From the NCBI RefSeq assembly GCF_023856365.1, contig NW_026042410.1:1-64000 (forward strand): a DNA stretch of 64,000 nt, given 5' to 3'. Below the pieces are notes generated by a model, which saw only the letters and a program-made list of their open reading frames with translations, was not told the origin of the DNA and made no database searches. The position numbers and the translations under genes were made by a program. The stretch comes from Brienomyrus brachyistius. Lineage: Eukaryota; Chordata; Actinopteri; Osteoglossiformes; Mormyridae. Shown here piece after piece: positions 21,390-33,185 of this stretch (position 1 is the stretch's first letter; each line of letters opens with the position of its first letter).

Positions 21390-22099
21390 GTCCAAAAGTG
21401 ACATACAGCTGTAAGCTGTTTGGGTTTGTTTGTCTGCTGAGTGCTTCTCTGCAGTGCTGCAGATGTTTCCACTGGTTAGATGCAGCTCAGGAAGACTGAC
21501 CCACTGACTGCACTGTGCTGGACTCACTTTGCAAAGAGTAAAAACCACACAGACAGAACAATATCTGCTTCTTGTAAGACCCTGTTTCCTCTCTACCTCA
21601 CCCAGGTCACGCTTTCAAGTATTCAGCCTAAGTTATTTTATCCAAACAAGCCACCATTATTATTCATGCAGCTGGACATTTGACTGGAGCACATGATTGC
21701 TACATATCACTACTGTACATGGAACGGAATGTACAGTTTTCACAACAGAACTTTAGAAAAGCAAAATTCTCATCAGTCCACATCTCTAACCACCACACAT
21801 CCTAGGGCTCCCATTTATAATGGTACATTTTTGTTTTATTCACATTCTTTTTCATCACACAGATAAACACCATCCATTAATCTTACAGCATGTATCCTGG
21901 TCAGGGTGATGGGGACGACACCACCTATATCGAGTGTGATTTAAGGCCAAGACCTTAAAAGGGAGAGTCAAGACTGAGGCTTGTTACAAGAGCAGTGGGG
22001 CACAAAACAACAAACAACATCATTATGAATGTAAAAGAAATGGATGTATATATAAATATAGGGTAATAATAGAAACAAAAAATAAGAATATATTACATA
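21390..22099. other. Interval without a recognised gene
   Basis: Contains a segment at about 21417-21560 that resembles 22853-23000 (shared GGAAGACTGACC-ACTGA and AAAACCACACA motifs in the same order). No exon recognised. Confidence 0.4.
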
Positions 22100-22790
22100 C
22101 AGAGGAATATTATAGGAATATTAAAATTAACTTATACACAATCCTTAACTTATACACAATCCTATTGCATGTAACATTATTGCTCATGTGCCAGATATTA
22201 GCCTCCCAAAGGAAGCTGCCACACAGGGCATAATGCACTGGCTCAATGCAACACTGCACATCAGTGAATAAGGAGGAACAATATTGCAGATCAGCAGCAG
22301 ATAGAAACTGTATCAGAAGACAGTGAACAGGGGAAAAGTTCAATGAGCAGAGTGCAGATTATAAAGCCTGACTGCTGTGGGGCCCAATGACCTGCGGTAC
22401 CGTTCTGTCACACGCCGGGTGTCTGAGTCTCTTACTGAAGGAGCTGCCCTTACGGGCCTCCATAGTCTGCTGGGGGGGTGAGAGGTGTCACATAAAATTG
22501 ATGACAGCCTTGTTATCAGCCTGCTCTCATCCATCTACTCTACAGTGCCAAGGGGACGCTCCTCCCCTGATGATGAGAGGAGTCTAAGCATGTGGACATT
22601 TGGGATAATGTGAGTTCAGAACTGGATGGTCAGCTGTACGACTTCCAGTCTGTAGGCAGACTCATCACCTTCAGTTATGATGGCAAACACAGTAGTATCA
22701 CCTGCAAAATTCAGGATCTTCACTGGAGCAGCAGTGATTTGTGTAGAAATTGAAGAGAAGAGGGAGAGCACAGAGCCTGGAGGAGCTCAG
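22100..22790 (-). mobile_element. L2-like LINE remnant
   Basis: Minus strand about 22630-22760 encodes FAGDTTVFAIITEGDESAYR, the catalytic FADDTTV block (one Asp changed to Gly) with the GDESAYR motif that follows it. 22340-22560 encodes the C-terminal tail (DTSHPPSRLWRP, GPTAVRLYN). The region between is deleted or decayed. Confidence 0.65.
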
Positions 22791-24041
22791 TGCTGAGGGT
22801 CAGCGTGTCTGATGTGTGCTGTAAGCATACAGATGTCCTGCATTTGTGAACATTTTGTTTGTGCTGCTGTTTATATGTGTTGTTGACGCTGCAGTCAGTA
22901 ATTTTCCACTAGCAGTCTCACCTCTGCATTTACAGGAAGACTGACCGACTGAGAGCAGGGTGTTTGTGTCTCTCTTCTCAGTGAGCGAAAACCACACAAC
23001 CATCAGGTCCTCAGCTCAGGCCCACTGCTTCACTAGAAAAACCACAAAGGGTATTTTTATCTAAAAGTGGGTGAGCAAGTGAGATGTTATTGACAGCATG
23101 AATTTGTCTACTAACATTTTAAATTCAAACCTAAAAAGCAGTATGTCCAGGATGTCAGTAATTACATTAGTCAGTATGAACAATTTGGGTGCAATAATAT
23201 AGAATAATGTAGAATTTTGCATAATTCAGTTAATACCAGTAAGATACCGATCATTAACACTATAAGGTCATGTTGCCTGAATCTCATTGTTAAAGTTAAA
23301 TGAATCTACGCATTTTTATACACACAAGACTGTGCTTAGTTCATCTTTCAGTCAAAATCACACAGTGAGGCAAATCTGACCATCTTAATTGTTTTTGCTT
23401 GTGTGGAATGGCATCCCATGCAGGCCCTGTGCTCTGTGCTTCCTGGACAGGTCCCACCCTCTCCAGACCCCGATGAGAATTAGTAGTCGCTGGATAAAAG
23501 ATTGACAAAAGATAAAAATACAAAAGTCATTCTTGCTGTCTAACCTCTGATTACTGCATGACATTTCTGATTTCTGATAACTGATAAGTAGAAAATATGT
23601 TTAGTCTCTTGCTTGGTGTAAGAAAAAAGGAGAACCACAAAGAGCACAGTCATTTTCAAGGTTATTTCTCACTGGTCAGTGTGAAAGGCTGCGTCATTAA
23701 TATAACGCCGGGCTCAGCACAGTGACTGCACCTGCGCTGCACTGTAGAACACAAGCCAGGCTGCAGACCATCAGCCCTGAAAGTTAAAACAGGACTCGTA
23801 TGTGTGTCATGTGGTGTTTAATAAAAATTTACAGGACAGAACATAGTGGATTCAGTTTCCTTTGCTCTTACACTCCCAGTCCAAAGTGTGGCCACGACTG
23901 CTGTCAATGCATCTGTCTCTTTTTTCACCTTAATTTTTCACCTGTGTTATTCACCTTAATATCAAAAGGCTCCCAAAGCAGTACAGTAATGCAGAACAAA
24001 TATTGTAACTAACAAGGAAGTGGGGGAGGTAATGGACAGAA
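22791..24041. other. Interval without a recognised gene
   Basis: Includes the 22853-23000 segment related to 21417-21560. Open frames are short and show no domain. A (G+C)-richer patch at 23690-23770 does not match anything I recognise. Confidence 0.35.
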
Positions 24042-24960
24042 GTGTTGGTTTTTGGTAACTCCACTCCTCTGACCTCCACTGTAATTTTAGGTTCCTTGAA
24101 CAATATTGTAAACCAGTCATCACACATCACACACCATAAAGTCGACACCAACCTTAAGTTTGACACTCAGATAAGGTTAGTTGTCAAGTCAAGCTTTTTA
24201 CAATTGAGGCAGTTGGCCAAAATAAAGCCAATTCTTTCTAGGCAGCACTTTGAGACAGTAATCCACTCTTTTGTCACTACTAGTTTGGACCACTGTAACG
24301 CCCTCTATGTTGGGGTTAGAGGCTCCACTATTGTTCACCCTCCAGAAGGTTCAAAATGCTGCCGCACATGGAAATATGAGCATGTCTCCCCCATTTTAGC
24401 CTCACTCCACTGGCTGCCCGTACATTTTAGGATTCATTTTAAAATTCTGTTATTTGCTTTTAAAGCCCTCAGTGGTCTTGCTCCATCTGACCTCTGTGAG
24501 CTGCTTCACCCTTACACCCCCAACCCGCTCTCTCAGGTCAGCTGATCAGCTGTTCCTGACGGTTCCTAAGACTCAGCGTGAGCTTAGAGGGGATCGAGCC
24601 TTTGCAGTCGCAGCTCCTAAAATGTGGAATGACTTGCCTTTTCACATTAGAGAGGAATCCCCTCTGTCCGTTTTTAATCTCTTCTAATCTCTTCTCCTTC
24701 ACCTTTGACACATTGTGAGATGTTAATTTTAATAGTAAATCTTATTTTAATCTTAGCCTTTTCTTTATTAATTAATTGATTTTTTTAAATTTTTATTAAT
24801 GGCCTTTTACTCACATTGAATGTTTTGGTTTTTATTAAATTTCTTTTACTTCGTTTTTAAGTGTGTGAATGTTTTTATTTATTCCTTTGTGCAGCACTTT
24901 GGTCCATAAGGTTGTTTAAAGTGCTTTTCAAATAAAGAGCTGGATTGGATTACATTGGAA
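24042..24960 (+). mobile_element. Non-LTR retrotransposon 3' part (RT C-terminus and 3' UTR)
   Basis: Plus strand encodes SSFLQLRQLAKIKPILS, ETVIHSFVTTSLDHCNALY, SPILASLHWLPVHFRI and, after a frameshift at about 24535, RGDRAFAVAAPKMWNDLP. These are the ordered C-terminal blocks of a common fish LINE protein. The 3' end GCACTTTGG...AATAAAGAGCTGGATTGGATT is typical. 5'-truncated and frameshifted. Confidence 0.8.
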
Positions 24961-25421
24961 GATGGCTCAACAAATCTCTTTCACAGAATGTAAAATTCGA
25001 CAGAGGGCGCAAGGTGACATTCTGTCAGGGGCCCAGAATTTTTAGCTACACCTCTGTGTTACTGTGTTTTTTTTGTTCTAGCCATCAATAACTCTGGAGT
25101 TGCTATATCGCCACTGGTGGTGAAAAGATCAGACAAAAATATGTACAACATGTTACCAACAGTTTGAAATTGAAGTGCAGAAGTTAACAGGTTTAATTAA
25201 TCGTCCCCCACGGATGCCAGTCATGAAATTTGAGAATTGCAAATTAAAACACAGGAAAAAATCAGGAACACTACAAGATAAAATATTTAGCAAACACTCA
25301 ATGTGCATCCAGGGTGACAAGGGACAACTGGAGGATGATATGACAATCTGACAGTGACATTCACAGCACTTTATATGTTGCCAAAAACAGAAAAGGGGAT
25401 TAAAATCAAGAATCAGAAATC

Positions 25422-25722
25422 ATGTATGAGGGTGGGGCTGCTTGGTGGTGCAGTGATTAGCACTGTTACCTCCCACCACTGGGACTCAGGTTCGAGTCTC
25501 CGCCTGGGTCACATGTGTGGGGAGTTTGCATGTTCTCTCTTGCTAAATTGGCCGTAGGAGTGCATGTGTGTGTGAATGGTGTGTGAATGTGCCTTGCAAT
25601 GAGCTGCCCCCCCGTCCTGGGTTGTTCCCTGCCTCGTGCACAGATCCTGCCAGGATAGGCTCTGGACCCCCCGCGACCCAGTAGCATAAGCGGTTTAGAC
25701 AATGGATGGATGTATGAGGGTG
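25422..25722 (+). repeat. V-SINE with 13-bp target duplication
   Basis: SINE 25435-25709 with the tRNA-like head GGTGGTGCAGTGATTAGCAC, B-box GGTTCGAGTC and tail CGGTTTAGACAATGGATGG. It lacks part of the central domain. Flanked by a perfect 13-bp repeat ATGTATGAGGGTG (25422-25434 and 25710-25722). Confidence 0.85.
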
Positions 25723-26489
25723 AGTCACAATGACGACAGCTGCTCTGTTGACTTGGTCCCAGGAGTCGTCAGCGTTGGTCTGCCGGGGCCCCCGTCCTGT
25801 CTGTGGAAGCACCCGTCTTGTTGGCTGTTCTCTCTGCCTGGGCCCCCTCTCCTGCTGCCTCACGTTTGGGTTGAAGTGGCTCCCCAGTGCTTCTGTAAAG
25901 CTCTTTGTGTATCTTAGAAAAGGGCTGTATAAATGTAACATTCATTCATTTATTCAAGGTCCCAGCCAGAAGAGTGCAGTACTACACTGTCCCCCACAGC
26001 CTGAATCAGCTGGATGTTATAGGATTAAGACACTTCCTGCATTAGGCCATTTACCCTCAGTGTATTTCCATACCCTGACAGGATGGATGACAATACTATG
26101 GCCCTAATTTTCAATACACAGTTTTCACAGGAGTCTCACCCTCATCCACATTCTCTGCATTCCTTATCTCATGCTTCTTTGCCACCCGCATCTCCTCTGC
26201 CTGCTTTGTCTCATTTTCCCACAATTGAAACACCGTCCAATTTGTCTCTGTTTTAGTTCTACCCACATTAGTCCTGAGCAACCAGTCTGATCCCGTTCCT
26301 CTAATTTCAGACGCATCTGGCTTATCTGATTGGGACTGAAGCTGCTGTTACTAGGAAAACCACATTCGTCCCACTGGGGCAGGTCTGACACCGCGTCCTT
26401 CCCATATGTCTCCCATAATTGTTGTACAGAATTTCAGCTGGAGTTCTTTCCCAGAAGCAAGTAATTTCCTTTAGCACCTGTTCAGTAAA
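25723..26489. other. Interval without a recognised gene
   Basis: Proline-rich or short open frames only (for example 25543-25941 minus, overlapping the SINE). A TCTCTGCCTGGGCCCCC stretch is G+C-rich but shows no family. Confidence 0.35.
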
Positions 26490-28470
26490 AGTCAAGTAGG
26501 TCTTTAATGTTATTTTTAACTTTACACAGTTGAGTATAGTACAGTTACAAAAGAAACTGTTTCCCTCGACCAAGGTGCTACTTAAATTAACAGAAGACTA
26601 ACACATACCAACCTAGCAACATACTGTATGGTGCATAATGAGCAAAAAACTGTGCAAACATTGCAGGACAGTGCAAAAAGAGAGGACAACTGACACAACG
26701 AGCACAAACAGCACAGTAAACCCAGTACTGAGAAGGCGCAGTTTGGTTGTCCAATGAGGTAGCAATAAAAATAAATAAAAGTAACTGTAAACATGGGCGA
26801 CAATAAGATAAAAAATAGTAGTTAAATAATAAAGTGTGTTAATGAGTGTATGTGTGTGTGGTATCAGATTAGTCCCTGAGAGTTCAGTAGTCTGACGGCA
26901 TGGGGGATAAAGCTGTTTGAGTCTGGCTGTAAAGGCCCGAATGCTCCGGGACCTATTTCCAGAAGGCAGGAGGGTGAAACGATAATGTGAGGGGTGGGTG
27001 GGGTCATCCACATGGTGGTGGCTTTGCGGATGCAGTGTGTGGTGTGAATATCTGTGATGGAGGGGAGAGATATGTTAGGGTTATCTTCTTCTGAAGATGC
27101 GCTGGAACAACCAGTCTCTGAACACAGAACAACGCAGACAGCTGTGATGACGTTTTACTTGCTGCAAGGTGTAGGGAATCCACTTGCAGAGTCTCCGCAG
27201 TTTCAGCAAAATGATGGTTTATTGAACAGCAAAAATAATACAATGTAATACAGTGTAGAGACACACCGGGTACTGAAAGGCAGCTCAGATACAAATTGAA
27301 GACAGTTCTTCACCCCCCTTTATACCCAAAAGGCCCTCCCCACCAAGGTGTTGTGTGTAGGTGTTGTGAGTGAATTTACATATAAAGAGTGACCCCCTGA
27401 GTGTGAGGATCCTGAGACAGGGACGGGACAGGACAGGGTGGAGACTTTTATGATCATTGTAATTCAATTCTTATCACCTTATCTTATCCTTATCACCATA
27501 GTGGTGCCAACTGGAACCCCCATTCTCTCCCTGGCTTCCCCCCATGATCATAAATTCCTAACATTGTCTGCATTCAAATGATCAACCAAGAACCTTGGGA
27601 CATTTTTACCACTTTTCCTTACAAAGGGAAGCCCGGTCCTGACCTCGAGGTGTCAGCCTCTCTAGTCGAACTCAGCCAACTTCGAAAGAGTAACTCCCCT
27701 CGCAGTGTCTTTTATTGAGGTAACACAAACAGGATATGCAACTGACATTGAACATTGTTTGTCACCATATATGGGTGGAAATATTCAAGCGACAGTTCTT
27801 GAGACGTGTTATTGCTCAATTAAGATCAAGCTGCGGCAGGGTGTTGTTTCTAAGCGTCTAGCAAAATGATGATAAAAAAAGTACATATTTCTCTAACACG
27901 ATACTCCCAATGATTTTCTCACCTGTCATCACTATCTGTTGTAGGGACTTGTGATCTGAGGCGACACAGTTCTCAAAGCAGACCGTGATGCAGCTGCTCA
28001 GGGTGCTTTCAACAGTTCCCCAATAGAGTGTGAGAATGGGAGATGGGCTTTTCTGAGCTTCCGTGGAGAGTAGAGGTGCTGCTGTGCTTTCCTTACTATG
28101 GAGCTGATGTTGAAGGACCTGGTGAGATTCTCCGCCAGATGGACAACAAGGAATCTGGTACTCTCTACGATCTCCACAGATGAGCCATCGATGTGCAGCA
28201 GAGAGTGGTCACTCTGTGTTTTGTGTTCTTCTAACGTCAACAACCATCTCTTTGGGTCAACATTCAGAGACAGGTTGTTGGCTCTGCAGCAGTCCGATAG
28301 TCATCACACTACCTCTTTGTAAGCTGAGTCACCGTTTTTATTGATGAGACCCACAACAGTCTTGTCATCTGCCTGATGTTGATGATGGAATTCGAAATGT
28401 GCATTGCTGCTCAGTTGTGAGTCATCGGAGTTAACAGCAGTGGGCTGAGCATAAAGTCCTGGGTTCCTGC
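26490..28470 (-). mobile_element. L2-like LINE, split by an ERV LTR
   Basis: Minus strand from about 28440 down: decayed catalytic block (QADDKTVVGLINKNGDSAYK), then HSLLHIDGSSVEIVESTRF, RKAQQHLYSPRKLRKAHL and SSCITVCFENCVASDHKSLQ, ending near 27905. The C-terminal tail resumes at 27060 (HCIRKATTM, LLPSGNRSRSIRAF). The 3' UTR (GGTCGAGGGAAACAG, final ACATTAAAGACCTACTTGAC) ends near 26490. A retroviral LTR at 27073-27898 separates the two halves. Numerous frame breaks. Confidence 0.8.
27073..27898 (-). mobile_element. Endogenous retrovirus solo LTR inside the L2-like LINE
   Basis: 826 bp, on the minus strand TGTTAGAGAAATATG...AACCCTAACA. Flanks AGATA (left) and CGATA (right) form a 5-bp duplication with one mismatch. 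An AATAAA signal lies about 170 bp before the 3' end. The LINE reading continues on both sides. No internal viral genes, so it is a solo LTR. Confidence 0.75.
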
Positions 28471-28477
28471 TACAGCG

Positions 28478-29009
28478 TCTGAGCAGTTGCCTTCGTCGCC
28501 CATAGCTCCTGCGCAGCCCCGAGCAGCCGCCTCCGCTGCCACCCTGCGGCCCCAGAGCCCGAGCAGCCGCCGCCTGCTTTGCCCGTAGCTCCTGAGCAGC
28601 CGCCTCCGCTGCCCCCTGCGGCCCCAGAGCCCACGCCCGAGGCGCTCCCTCCGCCTCAAATGACTGTGCCCCCTGGGGCTCTTGTTCCTGGCCCCACTCC
28701 TGTCCCTGACCCAGCTCCAGACTTTCCTGCCCTAGTCCCCCGAGGAGGTCCCGGACAGTCTGACCACCGTGTGTGCACGCCCCCTGATTATCCACGTGTG
28801 CTTCCCTGATCGTACCCAGCTGTGTCCGATTATTTTCAATCAGTCCTGTCTATTTGAGTTCATGTCTTACTAGAGTTCAGTGTCCGTCATTGAAGTCCGT
28901 CTGCGTGAGATGTTTCCTGCACCCCGTGTTCCTAATAAATCCCCGTATCCTGCCTGCCTTGCCTGTTTCCTGCCCGTCCGCCGCTCCCCGTTAAATGGCG
29001 ATCGTGACA
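28478..29009 (+). mobile_element. Gypsy-like element 3' end: proline-rich tail plus LTR
   Basis: 28490-28745 encodes a Pro/Ala/Glu-rich frame (PPLPPAAPEP, PGALVPGPTP) that ends CTPPDYPRVLP-stop at 28809, inside LTR-like sequence. The same terminal peptide is found at 49430. LTR-like sequence continues to GGCGATCGTGACA at 29009. Inserted next to the L2-like LINE; 5' part missing. Confidence 0.6.
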
Positions 29010-29405
29010 CAAGGCACACGCACATCAAGTACCAATGCAGCAAATACAGATGAACAATTTAGGAGGAATACTAGTCAAAGGAAGGAAGAAAAGCAGCCCA
29101 CCCTATCTCATGGTCACGGACACAAACATCAGGGAGTGTTATGAAGAAGACATCACACTTAACACCATTGGTTTTATGCAGTGAATTACACCAGAGAGAG
29201 TTTTTACATTCTAGCTGTGTTACGTAACATTCCTCAGCCTTCAGGTTTTTTCCACACAATGCACGACATGCAGGGGTGCCAAACAAAACAGCGGAACTGC
29301 AGTGTAGCCAATTATTTGTTTCAGTAGTTTTAAGAAAACTAGAACATAAAATGTTTGTTTTACTTAGTCCACAAAGAGTTTTTACCTATCTTAGTGTATT
29401 TTACA
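29010..29405. other. Interval without a recognised gene
   Basis: An open minus frame at 29071-29286 has several cysteines but no recognised domain. Possibly part of the adjoining retroviral remnant. Confidence 0.3.
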
Positions 29406-30905
29406 TCACATACACTCTCGGTCCGTTGTGGAGTCCATCCCACTGTAGTTGGAGAATGCTGCCATCAGTCGCTTGGTGTAGCACTCGCAGGATTTACCAG
29501 GCTCCTGTTTAAACTGATGCATCATGCCCCAGTCCATGCGCAGGAGGACCAGTCTCTGAAGGGCTGTCGCATGGTGAGGCCTGTTCTGCCTGGGGTCCAG
29601 CAGGTCACTGGCAATGTCCTTCAACTCACAGTGGGCTTGCGTTCATAGTGGGGTACCGCAGGTTCGATTTTAGGACCACTATTGTTCCTAATTTACATAA
29701 ATGATATGGATACCAATATATACAGTAAACTGGTGAAATTTGCAGATGACACCAAGGTGGGTGGTGTAGCAGATACTGAATTAGTGGCTCAGCAGCTACA
29801 GCGGGATCTTGATTTAATTAGTGGACTGGGCCGATACCTGGCAGATGAAATTTAACGTCGATAAATATAAGGTACTCCATCTAGGGAGCAGAAATATAAA
29901 GTACAGGTATTTCATGGGTGTCACTGAAATAAAGGTAGCTGATCATGAGAAAGACCTTGGTGTGTATGTTGATGCTTCCATGTCCCATTCTCGCCAGTGT
30001 GGGGAAGCAATAAAAAAGGCCAATAGGATGTTGGGGTATATCTCCAGGTGTGTGGAGTTTAAGTCAAGGGAGGTAATGCTAAGATTATACAATTCCTTGG
30101 TGAGACCTCACCTAGAATATTGTGTGCAGGTTTGGTCACCATATCTTAAAAAGGACATTGTGGCCTTAGAAAAGGTGCAGCGTAGGGCCACAAAAATGAT
30201 TCCCTGGTCTTAGAGGAATGTCATACGAGGAACGGTTACTTGAGCTAATCTGTTCAGTCTCAAGCAAAGGAGATTGAGGGGGGACATGATCCAGGTATAT
30301 AAGATTCTAACAGGTTTGGATGCTGTTCAACCAAATAGTTACTGTCAGCATTAGTTTAAATACACGAACTCGTGGCCATAGGTGGAATTAGCGGGAGAAC
30401 ATTTTCAAGCTGGATTTAAGGAAGCACTTCTTTACGCAGCGTGTAGAGTATGGAATAGTCCTTCCTGATAATGTAGTGCAAGCTGAATCCTTGGGTTCCT
30501 TTAAATCAGAGCTAGATAAGATTTTAACGACTCTGAGCTATTAGTTTAGTTCTCCCCAAGCGAGCTTGATGGCCGTATGGCCTCGTCTCGTTTGTATAGT
30601 TCTTATGTTCTTATGTTCAACTCCTTCATCTACAGTGTCAGATGAGCAAACCTTATCTCCCCCTTGAGGATTTGGACATACCAACATAGGGGCAAGAATT
30701 TCTGCTACCCTCGTCCTGCTGCCTGAGTGTTTCGCCACGGCACTTCTTCACCGAGAAGGAGGTAGAGTCGGGTGCTGAATGGTTATGATCCTCGTCTGCA
30801 GGGGGGAGAGGGGAAGGGGCAGGGGAACCACTGGCTACTCCTCCCTCGGTGGCATAAGGAGGAAGCTGCTGTTTGGGCAGCAATGCTTGGGCAGGAGCCA
30901 CACAG
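29406..30905 (-). pseudogene. Endogenous retrovirus gag remnant split by a CR1-like LINE
   Basis: 29406-29640 (minus) carries the capsid-like blocks seen in plus orientation at 1380-1870 (DIASDLLDPRQNRP, KQEPGKSCECYTKRL). 30616-30905 (minus) is a proline-rich frame (SGSPAPSPLPPADE) that would lie N-terminal to it. The copy at 1370-1400 shows GATGAAGGAGTTGG continuing straight into the capsid part, while here the LINE 29640-30615 sits exactly at that point. Truncated and frameshifted; no other viral gene nearby. Confidence 0.55.
29640..30615 (+). mobile_element. CR1-like LINE, 5'-truncated
   Basis: Plus strand encodes GVPQ, the NLQMTPRWVV region (FADDTKVGG in another frame), WQMKFNVDKYKVLHLGS, KDLGVYVDASMSHSRQCGEA, RPHLEYCVQVWSPYLKKD and ALEKVQRRATKMIP. 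Frameshifts occur near 29820 and 30210. The 3' end is GTTCTTATGTTCTTATG, typical of this clade. Inserted in the opposite orientation into the gag remnant. Confidence 0.85.
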
Positions 30906-31989
30906 TTTATTTCTGGGTATCTAATTAGCGGACACCATTAGGTCCCTTCAGGGGCTCCACAGACAAACTCATTGACAAAATAGAATTGTCACAGAAAAAT
31001 TCTTTGTCACATGCTCAGTCCGACATGGACTGTGTGCTATTTACATATTTTTGGCACAAACGAAATCTCATATGCATATCGATGTATCTTTCGCACAAGT
31101 GGACCTCCATCACTTTTAAAGAGGGTAAACTCTGATCAGGAAATTTACGACGTCAGAATAAACGGATTTTTTAACAGAAGTAACTGACATGCCCTAATAA
31201 GGAAATGCATACAATCAGAATACAATATCTGTGGTTTTTAAACAGTGGTAACAATCTGATAATGAAAGGAATCAGATCAACATTTCTATAGCATGTAACA
31301 GAGCTTGCTCCCCTCCAGAACTCATTGTTCCAGTAGTTATCTGAAATCATCTGCAGGAGCTATTCTTTTATTTGTATATTAAGCATAATTATTCATGAAT
31401 ATTATTGATTATGTTTATTTGTTTAATGTTTTTTATTTATTCGTATTTATTGTTTATAATATAATGTTATATAGTATTGCAACACTTGAAACGAGAGGTA
31501 CTTGCCTGCCTTAGTGATATTTACTATTGTCTAAGTGTATTCCCACCTGTAGGAGGCAGCAATGGTTGTTATTAAAGGTGCTGAGATTACGCGGCTCAGG
31601 GCTGAAGGTGCAAAGTGAAACAGTCATTGACCGTATTTGCCATGTGTGATGGTGTCTGCATATCGGCCCTTTTGCGCCAAACAAACCAGTTCAAAGTACT
31701 GTGTGTTAAAATATCATATGAAAAAATCCTCTCAAGAACTAAACTCAATATCGTATCCTCATCATTCAACGCGTCTGACTTTTGCACCTCTTACCACAAG
31801 GCAGTGGATTACATGGGGAAATTACAAACAAGGAGAATTTAATCTGTTTTTCCTCTACATTGTCGTTATTCAGAATATTACAGACTATGAACAAAAACGG
31901 ACAATGTAAGAAAATAAAAAATGTGTATGACAGAAAGCTAGAGTATTTTTGCAATGGTGAGCACTAGCTGGTTTATGTACTAGCTCACA
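30906..31989. other. AT-rich interval, no gene recognised
   Basis: Several short overlapping frames at 31596-31967 on both strands, none with a domain. No repeat family recognised. Confidence 0.35.
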
Positions 31990-32238
31990 CTCAAGAAACA
32001 GCATAAATGCTACTCATACACAGTTGGGGGGCAGGGGTCAGTCCTTGTGCCTGTAATGAGGTCACCAGTTGAAACTAACCCAGCCTCAGCACGTCTGTGG
32101 GTCCTTGAGCAAGGCCCTTAACCCCCAGCTCCCTGGGCGCCCCAACAGGTAGCTGCACTTCGCGGACAACTTACTCCACAAAGAGTAAGTTGAGGGAGAC
32201 ATAAAAAACACAATTTCCCCACGGGGATTAATAAAGTC
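31990..32238 (+). repeat. tRNA-derived SINE (second family)
   Basis: Shares CCTTGAGCAAGGCCCTTAAC, the GACAACTTACTCCA block and the end CCCACGGGGATTAATAAAGT with the copy at 15405-15655. The B-box region GAGGTCACCAGTTGAAACT is degraded. Confidence 0.7.
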
Positions 32239-32703
32239 CATCCATCTATGGAATATTATTTAGCACTATATAACGCAGAATATAAGAATTACGATTTTAT
32301 AAAAAGTATGCCAAATATCCATGATATAATCATTACAATGTAAACATTATAATGTAATCAACACAATGGAACCAACTGAGTATGTATTTGCACCTTTTGT
32401 TAGTCTGAGTTTCTGTTAGCTACTTTGTTAGTCCTGAATCTATGAATATTCACATTTTTATCGCGTATATTTTATCACTATGTAAAAGGACAAATATATT
32501 ATCAACCTTTTAGTGAGATAATGTGTAAACGGCTGAAACTACCAAGGTTTACTACTGAAGGAAGGGATTCACCTGAGTTCACCAAAAGTTCATGGCTGAG
32601 TATTTTTAAAAAACCAAGTGGAGCTGCTCGCGCCACTATTATGTTCAACCGAGAGGCCAAACGGTAAAAGAAATGACTGTCAAACTTATCACCTAGGGGT
32701 AAT

Positions 32704-33185
32704 ATAAATCTATACAAATATCACCTGCATGCACATTACTTCTTTTACAATAACCAACTCCTGATCCATACTGTTAGTCGTGAAAAAAATAACTATTGTG
32801 TACATAGAGGCCCTGTGTAAAAAGATAACTGCCAAGGAAAAGATCAAAAACATTTATTTCAAGGATTCAAAGTTTTTATGGTCATGTACAGTGTACAGTG
32901 CAGTTCTTATTTGATTAACTTGAATGTCTTCACAGACAAGACGATTAAACAAATAAAGCAGCGCAACATTACAGTAACTAACAACAAACAAAGCTCACGA
33001 GTACTATTACAATATTCATATCATTTATTTAAATTTAATTTTACCAAGTAAATTAATTGAAAAGCAGTTACCGCTTTACCTGCTTCTCGGGAGAAATAGC
33101 AGATATACAAACGTCATGTATGTAAACTAAAATCTTAAGCCAATAAGGGCAAAGTTGTGTCGTAATGGAGGCGGATCCAGCCTGT
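32704..33185 (+). repeat. Dispersed repeat, copy 1 of a 490-bp direct pair
   Basis: Nearly identical to 57549-58043 in the same orientation, from ATCTATACAAATATCACCTG to GGAGGCGGATCCAG. Inside is CAAAGTTTTTATGGTCATG followed by GTACAGTGTACAGTGCAG, which looks like a LINE 3' end in reverse. No coding capacity. Confidence 0.8.

Noticed and set aside
25000..25070. Short hAT MITE (CAGAGG...CCTCTG, 56 bp)
   Set aside because: Ends resemble hAT TIRs but there is no convincing 8-bp duplication and the interior is too short to judge.
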